The notes: generated from the letters alone by a model not told the origin. DNA of 64,000 bases from JAJZNI01 sp035624785 (GCA_035624785.1 DASPQV010000051.1:152178-216177), one strand, 5' to 3'. Shown: positions 52,277-61,207, counted from the first letter of the stretch. A program made the numbers and translations.

Positions 52277-53728
52277 GTGGCGGCCCCCATCGTGTTCGGC
52301 ACCGACGGCTGGCGCGCCGTCATCGCCGACGACTTCACCTACGACAGGGTGCGCGCGGTCGCCCAGGCGGTGGCCTGGTACCTGGAGGGGGACGGCCGCG
52401 GCGCCGTGGTCGGCCACGACACCCGGTTCTCCGCCGAGCTCTTCGCCGAGGAGGTGGCCCGGGTGCTCGCCGCCAACGGCCACCGCGTTCTCCTGCTCGA
52501 CCGGCCCGCTCCCACCCCGGCGATCACCTGGACGGTGGTGGAGCAGAAGCGCGCGGGTGGCGTCGTGGTCACCGCCAGCCACAACCCGGCGGAGTTCAAC
52601 GGCCTCAAGTACAAGCCGGACTACGGCGGCTCGGCGCCTCCCGAGGTCACCGCCCAGCTCGAGAAGCTGACCGCGCGCGCCCTGGAGGAGGGGGTGAGGG
52701 CCATGCCCTTCGAAGAGGCGCTGGCCTCGGGCAGGGTCGAGAAGCTGGATCCCACCCCCGAGTACCTGGCCCAGGTGGGCCGGCTCATCGACCTTGCCAG
52801 GCTCACCGAGGCCGGGCTGAGCATCCTCCACGAGCCGATGTACGGCGCCGGCACCGGTCTGATCCGGGCCGCCATCGGGGGCGCAAAGACCCAGGTCACC
52901 GAGATGCATGCGGAGCGCAACCCTGGCTTCGGAGGGCTGCACCCAGAGCCGATCGGTCACTACATGCCCGAGGCCATGGCGCGGATGCGGGACGGTGGAT
53001 TCGACCTCTGCATCGCCAACGACGGCGACGCCGACCGGGTCGGCATCATCGACGAGACGGGCCGGTTCATCACCCAGCTCGAGGTGATGTCGCTGCTCGC
53101 CATGTACCTGCTGGAGAAGCGGGGCGAGCGCGGCCACCTGATCCGGTCGATCACCTGCAGCGTGATGATCGACAGCCTGGGGCAGCGCTTCGGCGTCCCG
53201 GTGATCGAGACCCCGGTCGGCTTCAAGTACATCGGTCCCAAGATGATCGAGACCGACGCCCTGCTGGGCGGCGAGGAGTCAGGCGGCTTCGCCTTCCGGG
53301 GACACATCCCCGAGCGGGACGGCATCGTGGCCGGGCTGATGATCGCGCAGATGGTGGTCGACTACGGGATGCCGCTCTCCCGGGTGCTTGGCCACCTCTT
53401 CGACCTGGTGGGACCGCACAGCTACGCCCGCCACGACGTCCGCTTCGACCGCGATGCCTACGCCGGCAGGCGCCGCGAGGTCGAGGAGCGCATGCGCGGC
53501 CGGCGGCCCCAGGGGTTGGCTGGGGTGGCTGTCACCGGGGTCCGCGATGATGACGGCTTCAAGTTCCTGCTGGCCGACTCCAGCTGGGTGCTGGTGCGAA
53601 TGAGCGGCACCGAGCCGCTCATGAGGGTCTACGCGGAGGCGGCGACGCCGGAGCGGGTCGACGAGCTTCTCCGGGCGATGGAGGAGATGGTCGGGATCTC
53701 TCCCCCAGCTGCAAGGAGCGGCGGATGA
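52277..53728 (+). CDS. Phosphomannomutase/phosphoglucomutase
   Basis: 483 residues of the alpha-D-phosphohexomutase family. The catalytic serine loop is VVVTASHNPAEFNGLKYKPDYGG, the metal loop is IANDGDADRVGI, the sugar-binding loop is GGEESGGFAF, and the phosphate loop near the C-terminus is VRMSGTEPLMRVY. It interconverts hexose-6- and hexose-1-phosphates, feeding ManC. Three in-frame starts compete (GTG-type at 52250, ATG 52268, GTG 52277). GTG 52277 is preferred since CACAAT ends 7 nt before it, but this is uncertain. Confidence 0.9.
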   Translation: MAAPIVFGTDGWRAVIADDFTYDRVRAVAQAVAWYLEGDGRGAVVGHDTRFSAELFAEEVARVLAANGHRVLLLDRPAPTPAITWTVVEQKRAGGVVVTASHNPAEFNGLKYKPDYGGSAPPEVTAQLEKLTARALEEGVRAMPFEEALASGRVEKLDPTPEYLAQVGRLIDLARLTEAGLSILHEPMYGAGTGLIRAAIGGAKTQVTEMHAERNPGFGGLHPEPIGHYMPEAMARMRDGGFDLCIANDGDADRVGIIDETGRFITQLEVMSLLAMYLLEKRGERGHLIRSITCSVMIDSLGQRFGVPVIETPVGFKYIGPKMIETDALLGGEESGGFAFRGHIPERDGIVAGLMIAQMVVDYGMPLSRVLGHLFDLVGPHSYARHDVRFDRDAYAGRRREVEERMRGRRPQGLAGVAVTGVRDDDGFKFLLADSSWVLVRMSGTEPLMRVYAEAATPERVDELLRAMEEMVGISPPAARSGG

Positions 53729-54120
53729 AACACGCGCGCACCTCGCCCATCCAGGCGGCGGCGCATGGCCGGGTCGAGAAGCCCTGGGGCCACGAGCTCC
53801 GCTGGGCGGTCCACGACCGCTACCTGGGCAAGATCCTGCACATCAACCAGGGCCACGCCCTGTCGCTCCAGTACCACGTCCAGAAGGACGAATCGATCTT
53901 CCTGGCATCGGGCCTCCTCGATCTCGTCCTGGAGAACGAGGACGGCGAGCTGGAGACTCACCGGCTGACCCCTGGGATGAGCGCCCACATCCGCCCGGGC
54001 CGCCGTCACCGCTTCATCGGCGTGCAGGAGAGCGATGTCTTCGAGGCGTCGTCCCCGGAGATCGATGACGTGGTGAGGCTCGAGGATCGTTATGGCCGCG
54101 AGGGCACCAGCGCCCCCTGA
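53725..54120 (+). CDS. Cupin protein of the mannose-6-phosphate isomerase C-terminal type
   Basis: 131 residues. The start GRVEKPWGHELRWAVHDRYLGKILHINQGHALSLQYHVQKDESIFLASG, then GMSAHIRPGRRHRFIGVQESDVFEASSPEIDDVVRLEDRYGR, is the type-II PMI cupin that is often fused to ManC. Metal ligands are the His/Gln/His/Glu of that barrel. It should act as phosphomannose isomerase, completing fructose-6-P to GDP-mannose with the two genes upstream. Its ATG overlaps the mutase stop (ATGA). Confidence 0.88.
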   Translation: MKHARTSPIQAAAHGRVEKPWGHELRWAVHDRYLGKILHINQGHALSLQYHVQKDESIFLASGLLDLVLENEDGELETHRLTPGMSAHIRPGRRHRFIGVQESDVFEASSPEIDDVVRLEDRYGREGTSAP

Positions 54121-54976
54121 CCCGGGCGGCCCCATCTCGCCCCCCGGTGGGGGCGCCCGGGGGCACGCCTATCACGCCGAGCAGGCCCGCCGGGCCCTCG
54201 GGGTGTCGATCGAGCCGCGCCTCGCCGCCGTCCCCTTCCCGGTGGTCCACGCCGCCCTGGCGGTGGCCGCCTGCGCCGCCGCCGTGGCCCTGCGTCCGGG
54301 GGCCGTCGGCCTGCGCGGGACGGTCATCGGCGTCTGCCTGCTCTGCGCCGCCACCGCGGTGATCCTGGTGACCTACGACCGGCTCGTATACCCTCCCGGT
54401 GTCCGCCCCCAGATCGAGGCCATCGCGCTCCCCCTGGCAGCCCTGGGCGCCTTCTCCCTGGTCCTGGCCGGGACCATCGACATGACCACCCGGCTGGTGG
54501 CGGCGGCGGTGACCGTGGTCACCTTCGGCGGCCTGCCCCACCTGGGAGGGCTGCGGGCCACCGGCCGCGAGGGCTGGGCGGTCCGCTTCCTCCGCGATGC
54601 GGCGGCCATCGCCGTGCTGGTGCCGGTGCTCCTCGCCTCCACCAGCGTCCAGCTCCCCCTGCCGCTGCGCAGCGCAGTGGTCCTGGTGGGTGTCGGGCTG
54701 GTGACCCTGGACGGCCTGCAGTCCGAGGCCATGCGCCGGCGGCACTCGATGGCTCTGGCAGCCGCCGTCGGGGTGATCGTCAGCCTGGTGATGATCGGGG
54801 TGAACCAGGTGGCGGCCTCACCGGGAGCGGCGGCCGCCGCGGTCCTGATGATCTGGTACGGCGCCCGGGGAGTGGCGGGCTGCGCCGTGATCCCTCCCCG
54901 CCGCTGGCGGGCCGCCCTGGAGCACGCGGCGGTGGTGGGAGCCGCCCTGATCGGCCTCTACCTGGTGACCCGCTAG
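54092..54976 (+). CDS. Polytopic membrane protein at the end of the mannose cluster
   Basis: About 294 residues with seven or eight hydrophobic helices and few charged loops. The first about 37 residues are soluble and partly encoded by a GC palindrome. No family recognised; by position it may act in transport or polymer assembly linked to the GDP-mannose cluster. ATG 54092 would overlap the cupin gene by 29 nt; GTG 54203 is an alternative start that keeps all helices. Confidence 0.6.
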   Translation: MAARAPAPPDPGGPISPPGGGARGHAYHAEQARRALGVSIEPRLAAVPFPVVHAALAVAACAAAVALRPGAVGLRGTVIGVCLLCAATAVILVTYDRLVYPPGVRPQIEAIALPLAALGAFSLVLAGTIDMTTRLVAAAVTVVTFGGLPHLGGLRATGREGWAVRFLRDAAAIAVLVPVLLASTSVQLPLPLRSAVVLVGVGLVTLDGLQSEAMRRRHSMALAAAVGVIVSLVMIGVNQVAASPGAAAAAVLMIWYGARGVAGCAVIPPRRWRAALEHAAVVGAALIGLYLVTR

Positions 54977-55101
54977 GACGCGACAGCGCCCCGGTTTTCC
55001 GCTCACGGGCAGTCCGAACCCTGACCGCGGAGCATGCGGGCGCCCGTGAGCCCCGCCCCGCAGACCCCGTGAGCCCGCCGCGTCCGTCCGGCCGCCACCA
55101 A

Positions 55102-55131
55102 ACCGGTGATTTGATCCGCCTAATCACCGGT
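55102..55131. promoter_or_regulatory. 10-bp inverted repeat between the membrane protein and the receiver gene
   Basis: ACCGGTGATT (55102-55111) and AATCACCGGT (55122-55131) are exact complements around a 10-nt spacer, in a locally AT-richer patch of a 247-bp intergenic region. It could be a terminator hairpin without a U-tract or a dimeric-regulator operator 93 bp before the receiver gene. No other feature was found in this gap. Confidence 0.4.
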
Positions 55132-55223
55132 GAGGTGTTGCGGCCTTAGATGCAGAAGCGCAAGTAGGTCGTGACATCTGGGAGTGTTCACCGCCCGCGT
55201 CCAGGGTGCACCCTGTCCGGCGG

Positions 55224-55631
55224 ATGAGTGACCCGCGCGTACCCCGCCTCCTGGTCATCGAGGATCACCGCTACCTCGGCGGGCTGCTCCGCGACGTCCT
55301 CCCCCAGGCCGGCTTCGAGGTGGCCCTGGTCACCGGCACCGAGGAGCTGGTGTCCGCCCTGGATACCTTCCGCCCCGACGTGATCCTGGCCGACTTCCGG
55401 CTGCGCGGCGAGGACGGCCTGGACGTCTGCCGGCTGGTGCGCGGGCACCGGAACCGCGGCAACGTCCCGGTGGTCCTGCACACCGCGGTGGACCCTGCCA
55501 ACCGCCGCCTCCAGGAGGCGCTGACCCTGCCCCGGGTCAGCCTCCTGCTCAAGCCCGCCGACTACCAGACCCTGGTCTCGGTGCTGCGCGAGCAGCTCGT
55601 GGACAGCGACGGGACAGTGACCGCCGGCTGA
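55224..55631 (+). CDS. Stand-alone response-regulator receiver domain
   Basis: 135 residues containing one CheY-like receiver: acidic pair in VIEDHRYLGG, acceptor Asp57 in VILADFRLRGEDG, Thr/Ser region VVLHTAVD and Lys in LLLKPADYQTL. There is no output domain, so it works by protein contact or as a phosphate shuttle. ATG 55224 is preferred over an in-frame start six codons earlier. It is convergent with the diguanylate cyclase gene, a suggestive but unproven functional link. Confidence 0.88.
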   Translation: MSDPRVPRLLVIEDHRYLGGLLRDVLPQAGFEVALVTGTEELVSALDTFRPDVILADFRLRGEDGLDVCRLVRGHRNRGNVPVVLHTAVDPANRRLQEALTLPRVSLLLKPADYQTLVSVLREQLVDSDGTVTAG

Positions 55632-55655
55632 CCACTCCACCCCCGGCGGGCGGCC

Positions 55656-56390
55656 TCAGCCGTCGGAGCGGGAGGCCTCCCGGCGCGTGTACAGAGCCTG
55701 GTCGGCGCGCGAGACCAGGGTATCGGCGGTGTCGCCGGCTTCCAGGGCGGCCAGTCCGGTGCTCACGGACCGGCCTCCGGTTCGGTTGCGCACCTGCCCC
55801 TCGATGTGGGCCAGGGTCCGCTGCGCCTCGGCGGGCGTCGCGTCCGGCAGGACGCAGACGAACTCGTCACCACCCCAGCGGATCACCAGGTCGTAGGCGC
55901 GGAGGCGCTCGCGGATCGCCTCGACCACGGCCCGCAGCAGGGCGTCGCCGGCCGCGTGCCCCTCCGTGTCATTGATCCGCTTGAGGCCGTCGACGTCGAT
56001 GAAGATGATCGCGACTCCCTTGCCCCCGAAGCGCCGGAATCGGGCGATCTCGCGGTTCATGGCCTGACGCCCGGCACCCCGGCGCAGGGCGCCGGTGAGG
56101 TCGTCAACCGCGGCCTCGGCGGAGAGGCGCTGGATCTGCGCGACCAATCCCTTCAACCGGCCCAGCGCGACCTCGATCTCGGCGTCGTCGAGGCTGTCCA
56201 GCTGGGCGCCGCGCACTCCCAGGGCGGTGGCGAGCAGTTCGCGAGCGAACCCGGGAGCGGCCGGTCCGGCGGTCTCGACCAGACGATCACCGGTTGCCCA
56301 GCCGACCAGGTCGATGGACGGCTCCGCCGCCTCGCCTGCCGGTGTCTCTGCCGCGGTGTCGTGCTGGTCCACCACGCCCCTCGCTCCCAC
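55656..56390 (-). CDS. GGDEF-domain diguanylate cyclase
   Basis: 244 residues. A helical N-terminal region (about 15-90, LLATALGVRGAQLDSLDDAEIEVALGRLKGLVAQIQRLS) precedes a complete GGDEF domain with DDLTGALRRGAGRQAM, IIFIDVDGLKRIND and active-site GGDEF. The inhibitory I-site RAYD sits exactly five residues before GGDEF, so product feedback is expected. It makes c-di-GMP. No membrane helix. GTG 56390 is set by TATGCT 7 nt upstream; two other starts lie within 24 nt. Confidence 0.92.
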   Translation of the reverse strand: MGARGVVDQHDTAAETPAGEAAEPSIDLVGWATGDRLVETAGPAAPGFARELLATALGVRGAQLDSLDDAEIEVALGRLKGLVAQIQRLSAEAAVDDLTGALRRGAGRQAMNREIARFRRFGGKGVAIIFIDVDGLKRINDTEGHAAGDALLRAVVEAIRERLRAYDLVIRWGGDEFVCVLPDATPAEAQRTLAHIEGQVRNRTGGRSVSTGLAALEAGDTADTLVSRADQALYTRREASRSDG

Positions 56391-56397
56391 CATTCGC

Positions 56398-56403
56398 AGC
56401 ATA
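56398..56403 (-). promoter_or_regulatory. -10 box TATGCT for the diguanylate cyclase
   Basis: On the minus strand TATGCT ends 7 nt before GTG 56390. Confidence 0.45.
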
Positions 56404-56512
56404 TCGTGACACACTTGCGCGGACCTGACCGTCCTGTCGCGCCGCTGCTCAGCATCGCTCTGGCATCGGCGTGCCGCGGCCCGCGGTGGCCAGGAGCAAC
56501 AATGGGGCTCGC

Positions 56513-57244
56513 GTGGCCAACCTCGCTGGACTTGCAGCCCTGCTCAGCCTGCTCTTCGCCCTGGTGGTCGGAGCGCGGTGGCTGCGCGGCCACCGGCCCG
56601 CCTTCCTCTTCTGGGCTCTGGGACTGCTGATCTTCGCCGCCGCCGCGGCCGCGCAGTCGCTCGGTGAGAGCCGCGGCTTCGCGTCCAACGTCACGCTCTT
56701 CCAGCTCTTCTACCTCCTGGGCGGGGCGCTGGGGGTCATCTACCTCGCGCTCGGCACCCTCTACCTGCTGGCGCCGCGGCGGGTCGCCGACGTCTCCCTG
56801 GTGGTGCTCCTGGTGTTCACCGTGGTGGTGGCCATCGATGCCTTCATCGCTCCGATCGACCGGGCCAAGCTGGCCACGCCGGCCGGGGTCCTGGGCGGTG
56901 CCTACACCAATGCCGCCGTGCTCCAGGCCGCCGTCGTCGTCTTCAACATCGTCGGGACGGTGATCTTCGCCGGCGGCGCCGCCTGGTCCGGCTGGCGTTA
57001 CCTGCGCGACCGCGCCGGCCTGGACCGGATCGTCTGCAATGTGCTGCTCACGGCGGGCGCGCTGGTCATCGCCGCCGGCTTCAGCGCCGCCAAGACGGTG
57101 GGCGCCACCTCCATCGACCCCCTGGGCGCCTACGAGGCGATCGGCATCGCGGTGATGTTCGTCGGCTTCCTCTCGCTCGGCCGGGTTGGCCTGCGCTCAC
57201 CGAGGAGGAGTACCCTGCCACCGGCGGCGGCCGGCGCGCGCTGA
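56513..57244 (+). CDS. Seven-helix membrane protein of unknown function
   Basis: About 243 residues with seven hydrophobic segments (first LAGLAALLSLLFALVVGARWL; last YEAIGIAVMFVGFLSLGRVGL) and a short basic tail. Helix spacing and length resemble small sensor-like 7TM or DUF-type proteins, but I recognise no signature. It is divergent from the diguanylate cyclase. GTG 56513 has AACAAT 9 nt ahead; GTG 56471 would add 14 residues. Confidence 0.6.
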   Translation: MANLAGLAALLSLLFALVVGARWLRGHRPAFLFWALGLLIFAAAAAAQSLGESRGFASNVTLFQLFYLLGGALGVIYLALGTLYLLAPRRVADVSLVVLLVFTVVVAIDAFIAPIDRAKLATPAGVLGGAYTNAAVLQAAVVVFNIVGTVIFAGGAAWSGWRYLRDRAGLDRIVCNVLLTAGALVIAAGFSAAKTVGATSIDPLGAYEAIGIAVMFVGFLSLGRVGLRSPRRSTLPPAAAGAR

Positions 57245-57344
57245 GCGATCCGGCTCAGCTGACGCCCGCGAGATCGCTGGCGCCGGCCGCGCGCCGAACT
57301 CTGCCGGCCGAGCCGGCGACCACGCATCACACGGAGGGGTGCCT

Positions 57345-58724
57345 GTGGAACGGACCTCCATCGACGCCACCACCTCGAGCCTGAGGGGCTCGACCGCCGC
57401 CGAGGCCAGGCCCTCGCCGGCGCCCGACCCGGCCCTGACCGCCTCCGCCGCGACCCTCCTCGAGAAGGATCGCGAGCTCATCTCGCCCGCCTATGCGTTC
57501 TACAGCGATCTGGTGGTGGAGAGCGCGGAGGGCTCCTGGCTCCACACCGTCGACGGCCGGTCGGTGCTCGACTTCTGCTGCGGCATCGCGGTGACCGGAC
57601 TCGGCCATCGCCACCCCCGGGTGGTCGCCGCGGTCCACGAGCAGGTGGACCGGCTCTGGCATGTCTCGGACACCGCCCACCACCCGGCGATGATCGCCGC
57701 CGCGGAGGCCCTGGTCGGGATATCCCCGCCCGGCCTCAACTCGGTTTTCTTCGGCAACAGCGGCGCCGAGGCGGTGGAGGGCGCCCTCAAGCTGGCCCGG
57801 CGAGCCACCGGGCGCAGCGAGATCATCGCCTTCCAGGGTGGCTTCCACGGCCGGACCTACGGCGCCCTGAGCCTCACCGCCAGCAAGGCCAAGTACCACA
57901 ACGGGATGGGGCCCTTCCTGCCCGGGGTGCACCACGTGCGCTATCCGCACTGCTTCCGGCTGTGCAGCCACGCCCCCGGGGAGCCATGCCCGATCGCGGC
58001 CGGAGAGGACCTGGACCGCCTCTTCAAGACGATCGTCCCGCCCGAGTCGGTGGCCGCCATCGTGGTCGAGCCGATCCAGGGCGAGGGCGGCTACGTGGTC
58101 CCGCCGGACAGCTTCCTGCCCCGCCTCCGCGAGATCTGCGACGAGCACGGGATCCTCCTGGTGGACGACGAGATCCAGACCGGGCTCGGCAGGACTGGCC
58201 GGATGTTCGCAGCGGAGCACTCCGGGGTGGAGCCGGACATCATGTGCGTGGCCAAAGGCCTGGGCAACGGCCTGCCCATCGGAGCCTTCGTCGCCCGAGC
58301 CTCGGTGATGTCCGCCTGGCACAGCGGCGAGCACGGCACCACCTTCGGTGGCAACGCGCTCGCCTGCGCCGCCGCGGTCGCGGTCATCGAGACCCTGCGC
58401 CGGGACCGCCTGCCCGAACGTGCCGCCGTGCTCGGAGCCCGGGTGATGGAGCGGGCCCGGGGCTGGCAGGCCGCGCGCCGGCGCCTCGGCGACGTGCGCG
58501 GCCGGGGGCTGATGATCGGCCTCGAGATGATGAACGGCGGGCGCTCGGATCCCGGCTACACCAAGCGGGTCCAGCGGGCGGCTCTGGAAAGGGGCTTGCT
58601 GATCCTCAACTGCGGGGTCGATGAGAACGTGATCCGGCTGATTCCCCCGCTGACCATGACCGACAGTGAACTGGACCAGGGCCTCGACATCCTCGAGGCG
58701 TCGCTGGCCGCGGCCGAGGCTTGA
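57345..58724 (+). CDS. Class III pyridoxal-phosphate aminotransferase
   Basis: 459 residues. Family blocks: FCCGIAVTGLGHRHPRVVAA, NSGAEAVEGALKLARRATGR, FHGRTYGALSLT, EPIQGEGGYVVPP, LVDDEIQTGLGRTG and the PLP-lysine block CVAKGLGNGLPIGAFV, then GTTFGGNALACAAA. It transfers the distal amino group of GABA, ornithine or lysine to 2-oxoglutarate. The adjacent aldehyde dehydrogenase fits oxidation of the semialdehyde produced. GTG 57345 follows GGAGGGG at a good distance. The exact substrate is open. Confidence 0.92.
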   Translation: MERTSIDATTSSLRGSTAAEARPSPAPDPALTASAATLLEKDRELISPAYAFYSDLVVESAEGSWLHTVDGRSVLDFCCGIAVTGLGHRHPRVVAAVHEQVDRLWHVSDTAHHPAMIAAAEALVGISPPGLNSVFFGNSGAEAVEGALKLARRATGRSEIIAFQGGFHGRTYGALSLTASKAKYHNGMGPFLPGVHHVRYPHCFRLCSHAPGEPCPIAAGEDLDRLFKTIVPPESVAAIVVEPIQGEGGYVVPPDSFLPRLREICDEHGILLVDDEIQTGLGRTGRMFAAEHSGVEPDIMCVAKGLGNGLPIGAFVARASVMSAWHSGEHGTTFGGNALACAAAVAVIETLRRDRLPERAAVLGARVMERARGWQAARRRLGDVRGRGLMIGLEMMNGGRSDPGYTKRVQRAALERGLLILNCGVDENVIRLIPPLTMTDSELDQGLDILEASLAAAEA

Positions 58725-58737
58725 GGAGCGGCGAACC

Positions 58738-60297
58738 ATGAGCTTGAGGACCAAGGCTGGCGCCAGCGGCAGGGCGACCCCCAAGCCGCTGCACATCGGC
58801 CACCGCATCGGGGGACGGACTGTCGAGTCGGCGCGGACCTTCAGCTCGCTGAACCCGGCTCATCGCGACGAGGTGGTCGCCGAGGTGGCCCTTGGCGGCA
58901 GCGCCGAGGTCGACACGGCCGTGCGGGCGGCTCGGGCGGCGCTGCCCGACTGGCGCCGGACCCCCTGGCCGGCGCGCGCCGAGATCTGCCTGCGCGCTTC
59001 GCTGATCCTCGAGGAGCGCAAGGAGGAGCTGGCCCGGCTGATGACTCGGGAGATGGGCAAGGTGCTCACCGAGGCCCGCGGCGATGTCCAGGAGGCGATC
59101 GACATGGGTCGCTTCATGGCCGGAGCCGGGCGGCGTGCCTTTGGCGAGACCATTCCCAGCGAGCTCCGGGACAAGTGGAACATGACCCTCCGGCAACCCC
59201 TGGGCGTGGTCGGCTGCATCACGCCCTGGAACTTCCCGATCGCTATCCCCAGCTGGAAGATCTTCCCGGCGCTGGTGTGCGGCAACACGGTGGTGTTCAA
59301 GCCGTCCCGGGATACGCCGGCCTGCGCCATGGCCTTCGTCGAGGTCCTGGAGGAGGCGGGGACGCCGCCCGGGGTGGTCAACGTCGTCTTCGGCCGGGGT
59401 GACGACTGCGGCATGGCGCTGGTCAACCATCCCGGGGTCGATGCCGTGTCTCTCACCGGCAGCGTCGACGTCGGCCGCCAGGTGGCCGAGGCCTGCGGCC
59501 GGCAGCTGAAGAAGGTGTCGCTCGAGCTCGGCGGCAAGAATGCGATCGTGGTCCTGGCCGACGCTGACCTCGAGCTCGCCGTCGACGGTGCCGTCTGGGG
59601 CGGCTTCGGGACCACCGGTCAGCGCTGCACCGCGACCTCGCGACTGGTCGTCGAGCGTCCCGTGCTCGATGACTTCACCGAGGCGTTCGCTGCCCGGGCT
59701 CGCGCGCTGCGTCTCGGCGACGGGCTGGAGGAGGGCGTCCAGGTCGGCCCGCTCGTCAACCAGCACCAGCTCGAGACGGTGGACGGCTACACCAAGAGCG
59801 GCCGCGCCGAGGGTGCCCGGCTGCTCGTGGGTGGGGAGGTCGCCGCCGAGGGCGGGCTCGCCGAGGGCTTCTTCTACCGGCCCACCATCTTCACCGACGT
59901 CACCCCGCGCATGCGCATCGCCCAGGAGGAGATCTTCGGTCCCACCGTGGTGGTGATCCCAGCCGAAGAGATGGACCAGGCCCTGGGTATCGCCAACGGG
60001 ACCGTGTACGGTCTCTCGCTCAGCGTGTACACCCGGGACCTGGCTCGCGCCTTCCGCGCCATCAACGAATTGGAGGCGGGAATCGTCTACGTCAACGCTC
60101 CCACCATCGGTGCCGAGATCCAGCTCCCCTTCGGAGGTGTCAAGAACACGGGCAACGGCAACCGCGAGGCGGGCAGCGCCGCCCTCGACGAGTTCAGCGA
60201 GTGGAAGTCGGTGTACATCGACTACAGCGGCCGGCTCCAGCGGGCTCAGATCGACACCACACGGGGGGCGGTGCCCCCCGTGAACCCCCCGCGGTGA
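58738..60297 (+). CDS. NAD(P)-dependent aldehyde dehydrogenase
   Basis: 519 residues. Signatures: PWNFPIAIPSWKIFPALVCGNTVVFKPS, the catalytic Glu in SLELGGKNAIVVL, the catalytic Cys in TTGQRCTATS, and EEIFGPTVVVIP. It is of the succinate-/aminoadipate-semialdehyde dehydrogenase type, and probably oxidises the aldehyde from the aminotransferase 13 bp upstream. ATG 58738 has GAGGAG ahead. The last about 13 residues (TTRGAVPPVNPPR) lie beyond the usual C-terminus and are encoded by a GC palindromic element. Confidence 0.95.
   Translation: MSLRTKAGASGRATPKPLHIGHRIGGRTVESARTFSSLNPAHRDEVVAEVALGGSAEVDTAVRAARAALPDWRRTPWPARAEICLRASLILEERKEELARLMTREMGKVLTEARGDVQEAIDMGRFMAGAGRRAFGETIPSELRDKWNMTLRQPLGVVGCITPWNFPIAIPSWKIFPALVCGNTVVFKPSRDTPACAMAFVEVLEEAGTPPGVVNVVFGRGDDCGMALVNHPGVDAVSLTGSVDVGRQVAEACGRQLKKVSLELGGKNAIVVLADADLELAVDGAVWGGFGTTGQRCTATSRLVVERPVLDDFTEAFAARARALRLGDGLEEGVQVGPLVNQHQLETVDGYTKSGRAEGARLLVGGEVAAEGGLAEGFFYRPTIFTDVTPRMRIAQEEIFGPTVVVIPAEEMDQALGIANGTVYGLSLSVYTRDLARAFRAINELEAGIVYVNAPTIGAEIQLPFGGVKNTGNGNREAGSAALDEFSEWKSVYIDYSGRLQRAQIDTTRGAVPPVNPPR
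60256..60297 (-). repeat. GC palindromic element, copy 1 (3' end of the aldehyde dehydrogenase gene)
   Basis: A perfect 10-bp hairpin CACGGGGGGC-3 nt-GCCCCCCGTG (60260-60282) with a flanking C-run and CCGCGG. Its reverse complement aligns over about 40 nt with the element inside thpR: the order ACCGCGGGGGG, CRCGGGGGGCA, CGCCCCCCGYGTG is shared. Confidence 0.55.
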
Positions 60298-60316
60298 GAG
60301 CCGTCTGGGGCCTGCG

Positions 60317-61207
60317 ATGACCGTCGAGGAACGCCTCACCGTCGGCGCCGGCCTGCAGCCACCGATCAGCTTCGAGGAGCGCTTCCTGGAGAGACCGCGG
60401 CGTCTGCGCTACCTGGTTGGGGGACAGGGTCCGCCGCTCCTCCTCTGCCACGGCTTCATCGGCTCGGCCGAGAACTTCGAGACCTGGCTACCCGAGCTGG
60501 CGCTGCGGCGCACCCTGGTCGTTCCCGACCTCCCCGGCTGCGGGGAGAGCGCCCCGCTCCCCGGCCGCCACACCTGCGCGGCCATGGCCCGGGCGCTGAC
60601 CCCGCTGATCGAGACCCTCGGCCCGGAGCGGTTCGACCTGGGAGGGCTCTGCCTGGGCTCGGGGGTGGTCTTCGAGCTGCTGGCCCGCTGGCCGGACCGG
60701 GTCGGACGGCTGATCCTTCACACCCCGCTCCTCGACCCCACCGTGGTCCGGATGCGCCACCAGGTGCAGGCCGCGGTCCTGACCTCGCGACTGCTCTTCC
60801 CGGCCATCACCTACCTGGGTCGGCGGCGCTGGGTCAGCGACCTCTACAAGCTGCTGGTGGTGGAGGGCCGCGACGTGAACCGCCGGCAGGCGGAGGTCAA
60901 CTTCCAGAACCAGGTGCGCTGCGAGGCCCGGGCTCAGCAGGAGTGGCTGCACAGCGGGTTGCGGCGCCGCGACGCGGCGATCCTCGCCGCCCACCCTGCC
61001 GAGACGCTGGTGATCGTCGCCGCGGACGACCGCATCCTCGACCACACCGCCTTCCGGCGCCTGATCGCGCCCATGCCCCGGGTTCGCTTCGCCTCCGTCG
61101 ACCAGGCGGGTCACGGCTGGAACGACGGCTTCGTCCGCCGTCAGATCGACCTGCTGGGCGCCTTCCTGGACGGCCGCCCGCTGCCCGCGGTCACGGTCGC
61201 GGCCTGA
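60317..61207 (+). CDS. Alpha/beta-hydrolase with Cys in the nucleophile elbow
   Basis: 296 residues with the canonical order: oxyanion HGFIGSAENFETWLPELA, nucleophile elbow FDLGGLCLGSGVVFELLARWP, cap region, Asp in VIVAADDRILD and His in DQAGHGWNDG. The elbow reads G-L-C-L-G, so the usual Ser is Cys (codon TGC), as in dienelactone hydrolase, or the enzyme is inactive as a hydrolase. Substrate unknown. It lies 19 bp behind the aldehyde dehydrogenase, probably in the same operon. Confidence 0.85.
   Translation: MTVEERLTVGAGLQPPISFEERFLERPRRLRYLVGGQGPPLLLCHGFIGSAENFETWLPELALRRTLVVPDLPGCGESAPLPGRHTCAAMARALTPLIETLGPERFDLGGLCLGSGVVFELLARWPDRVGRLILHTPLLDPTVVRMRHQVQAAVLTSRLLFPAITYLGRRRWVSDLYKLLVVEGRDVNRRQAEVNFQNQVRCEARAQQEWLHSGLRRRDAAILAAHPAETLVIVAADDRILDHTAFRRLIAPMPRVRFASVDQAGHGWNDGFVRRQIDLLGAFLDGRPLPAVTVAA

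Noticed and set aside
55150..55167. Five-codon ORF MQKRK before the receiver gene
   Set aside because: Too short, no spacing or coupling to the downstream start.
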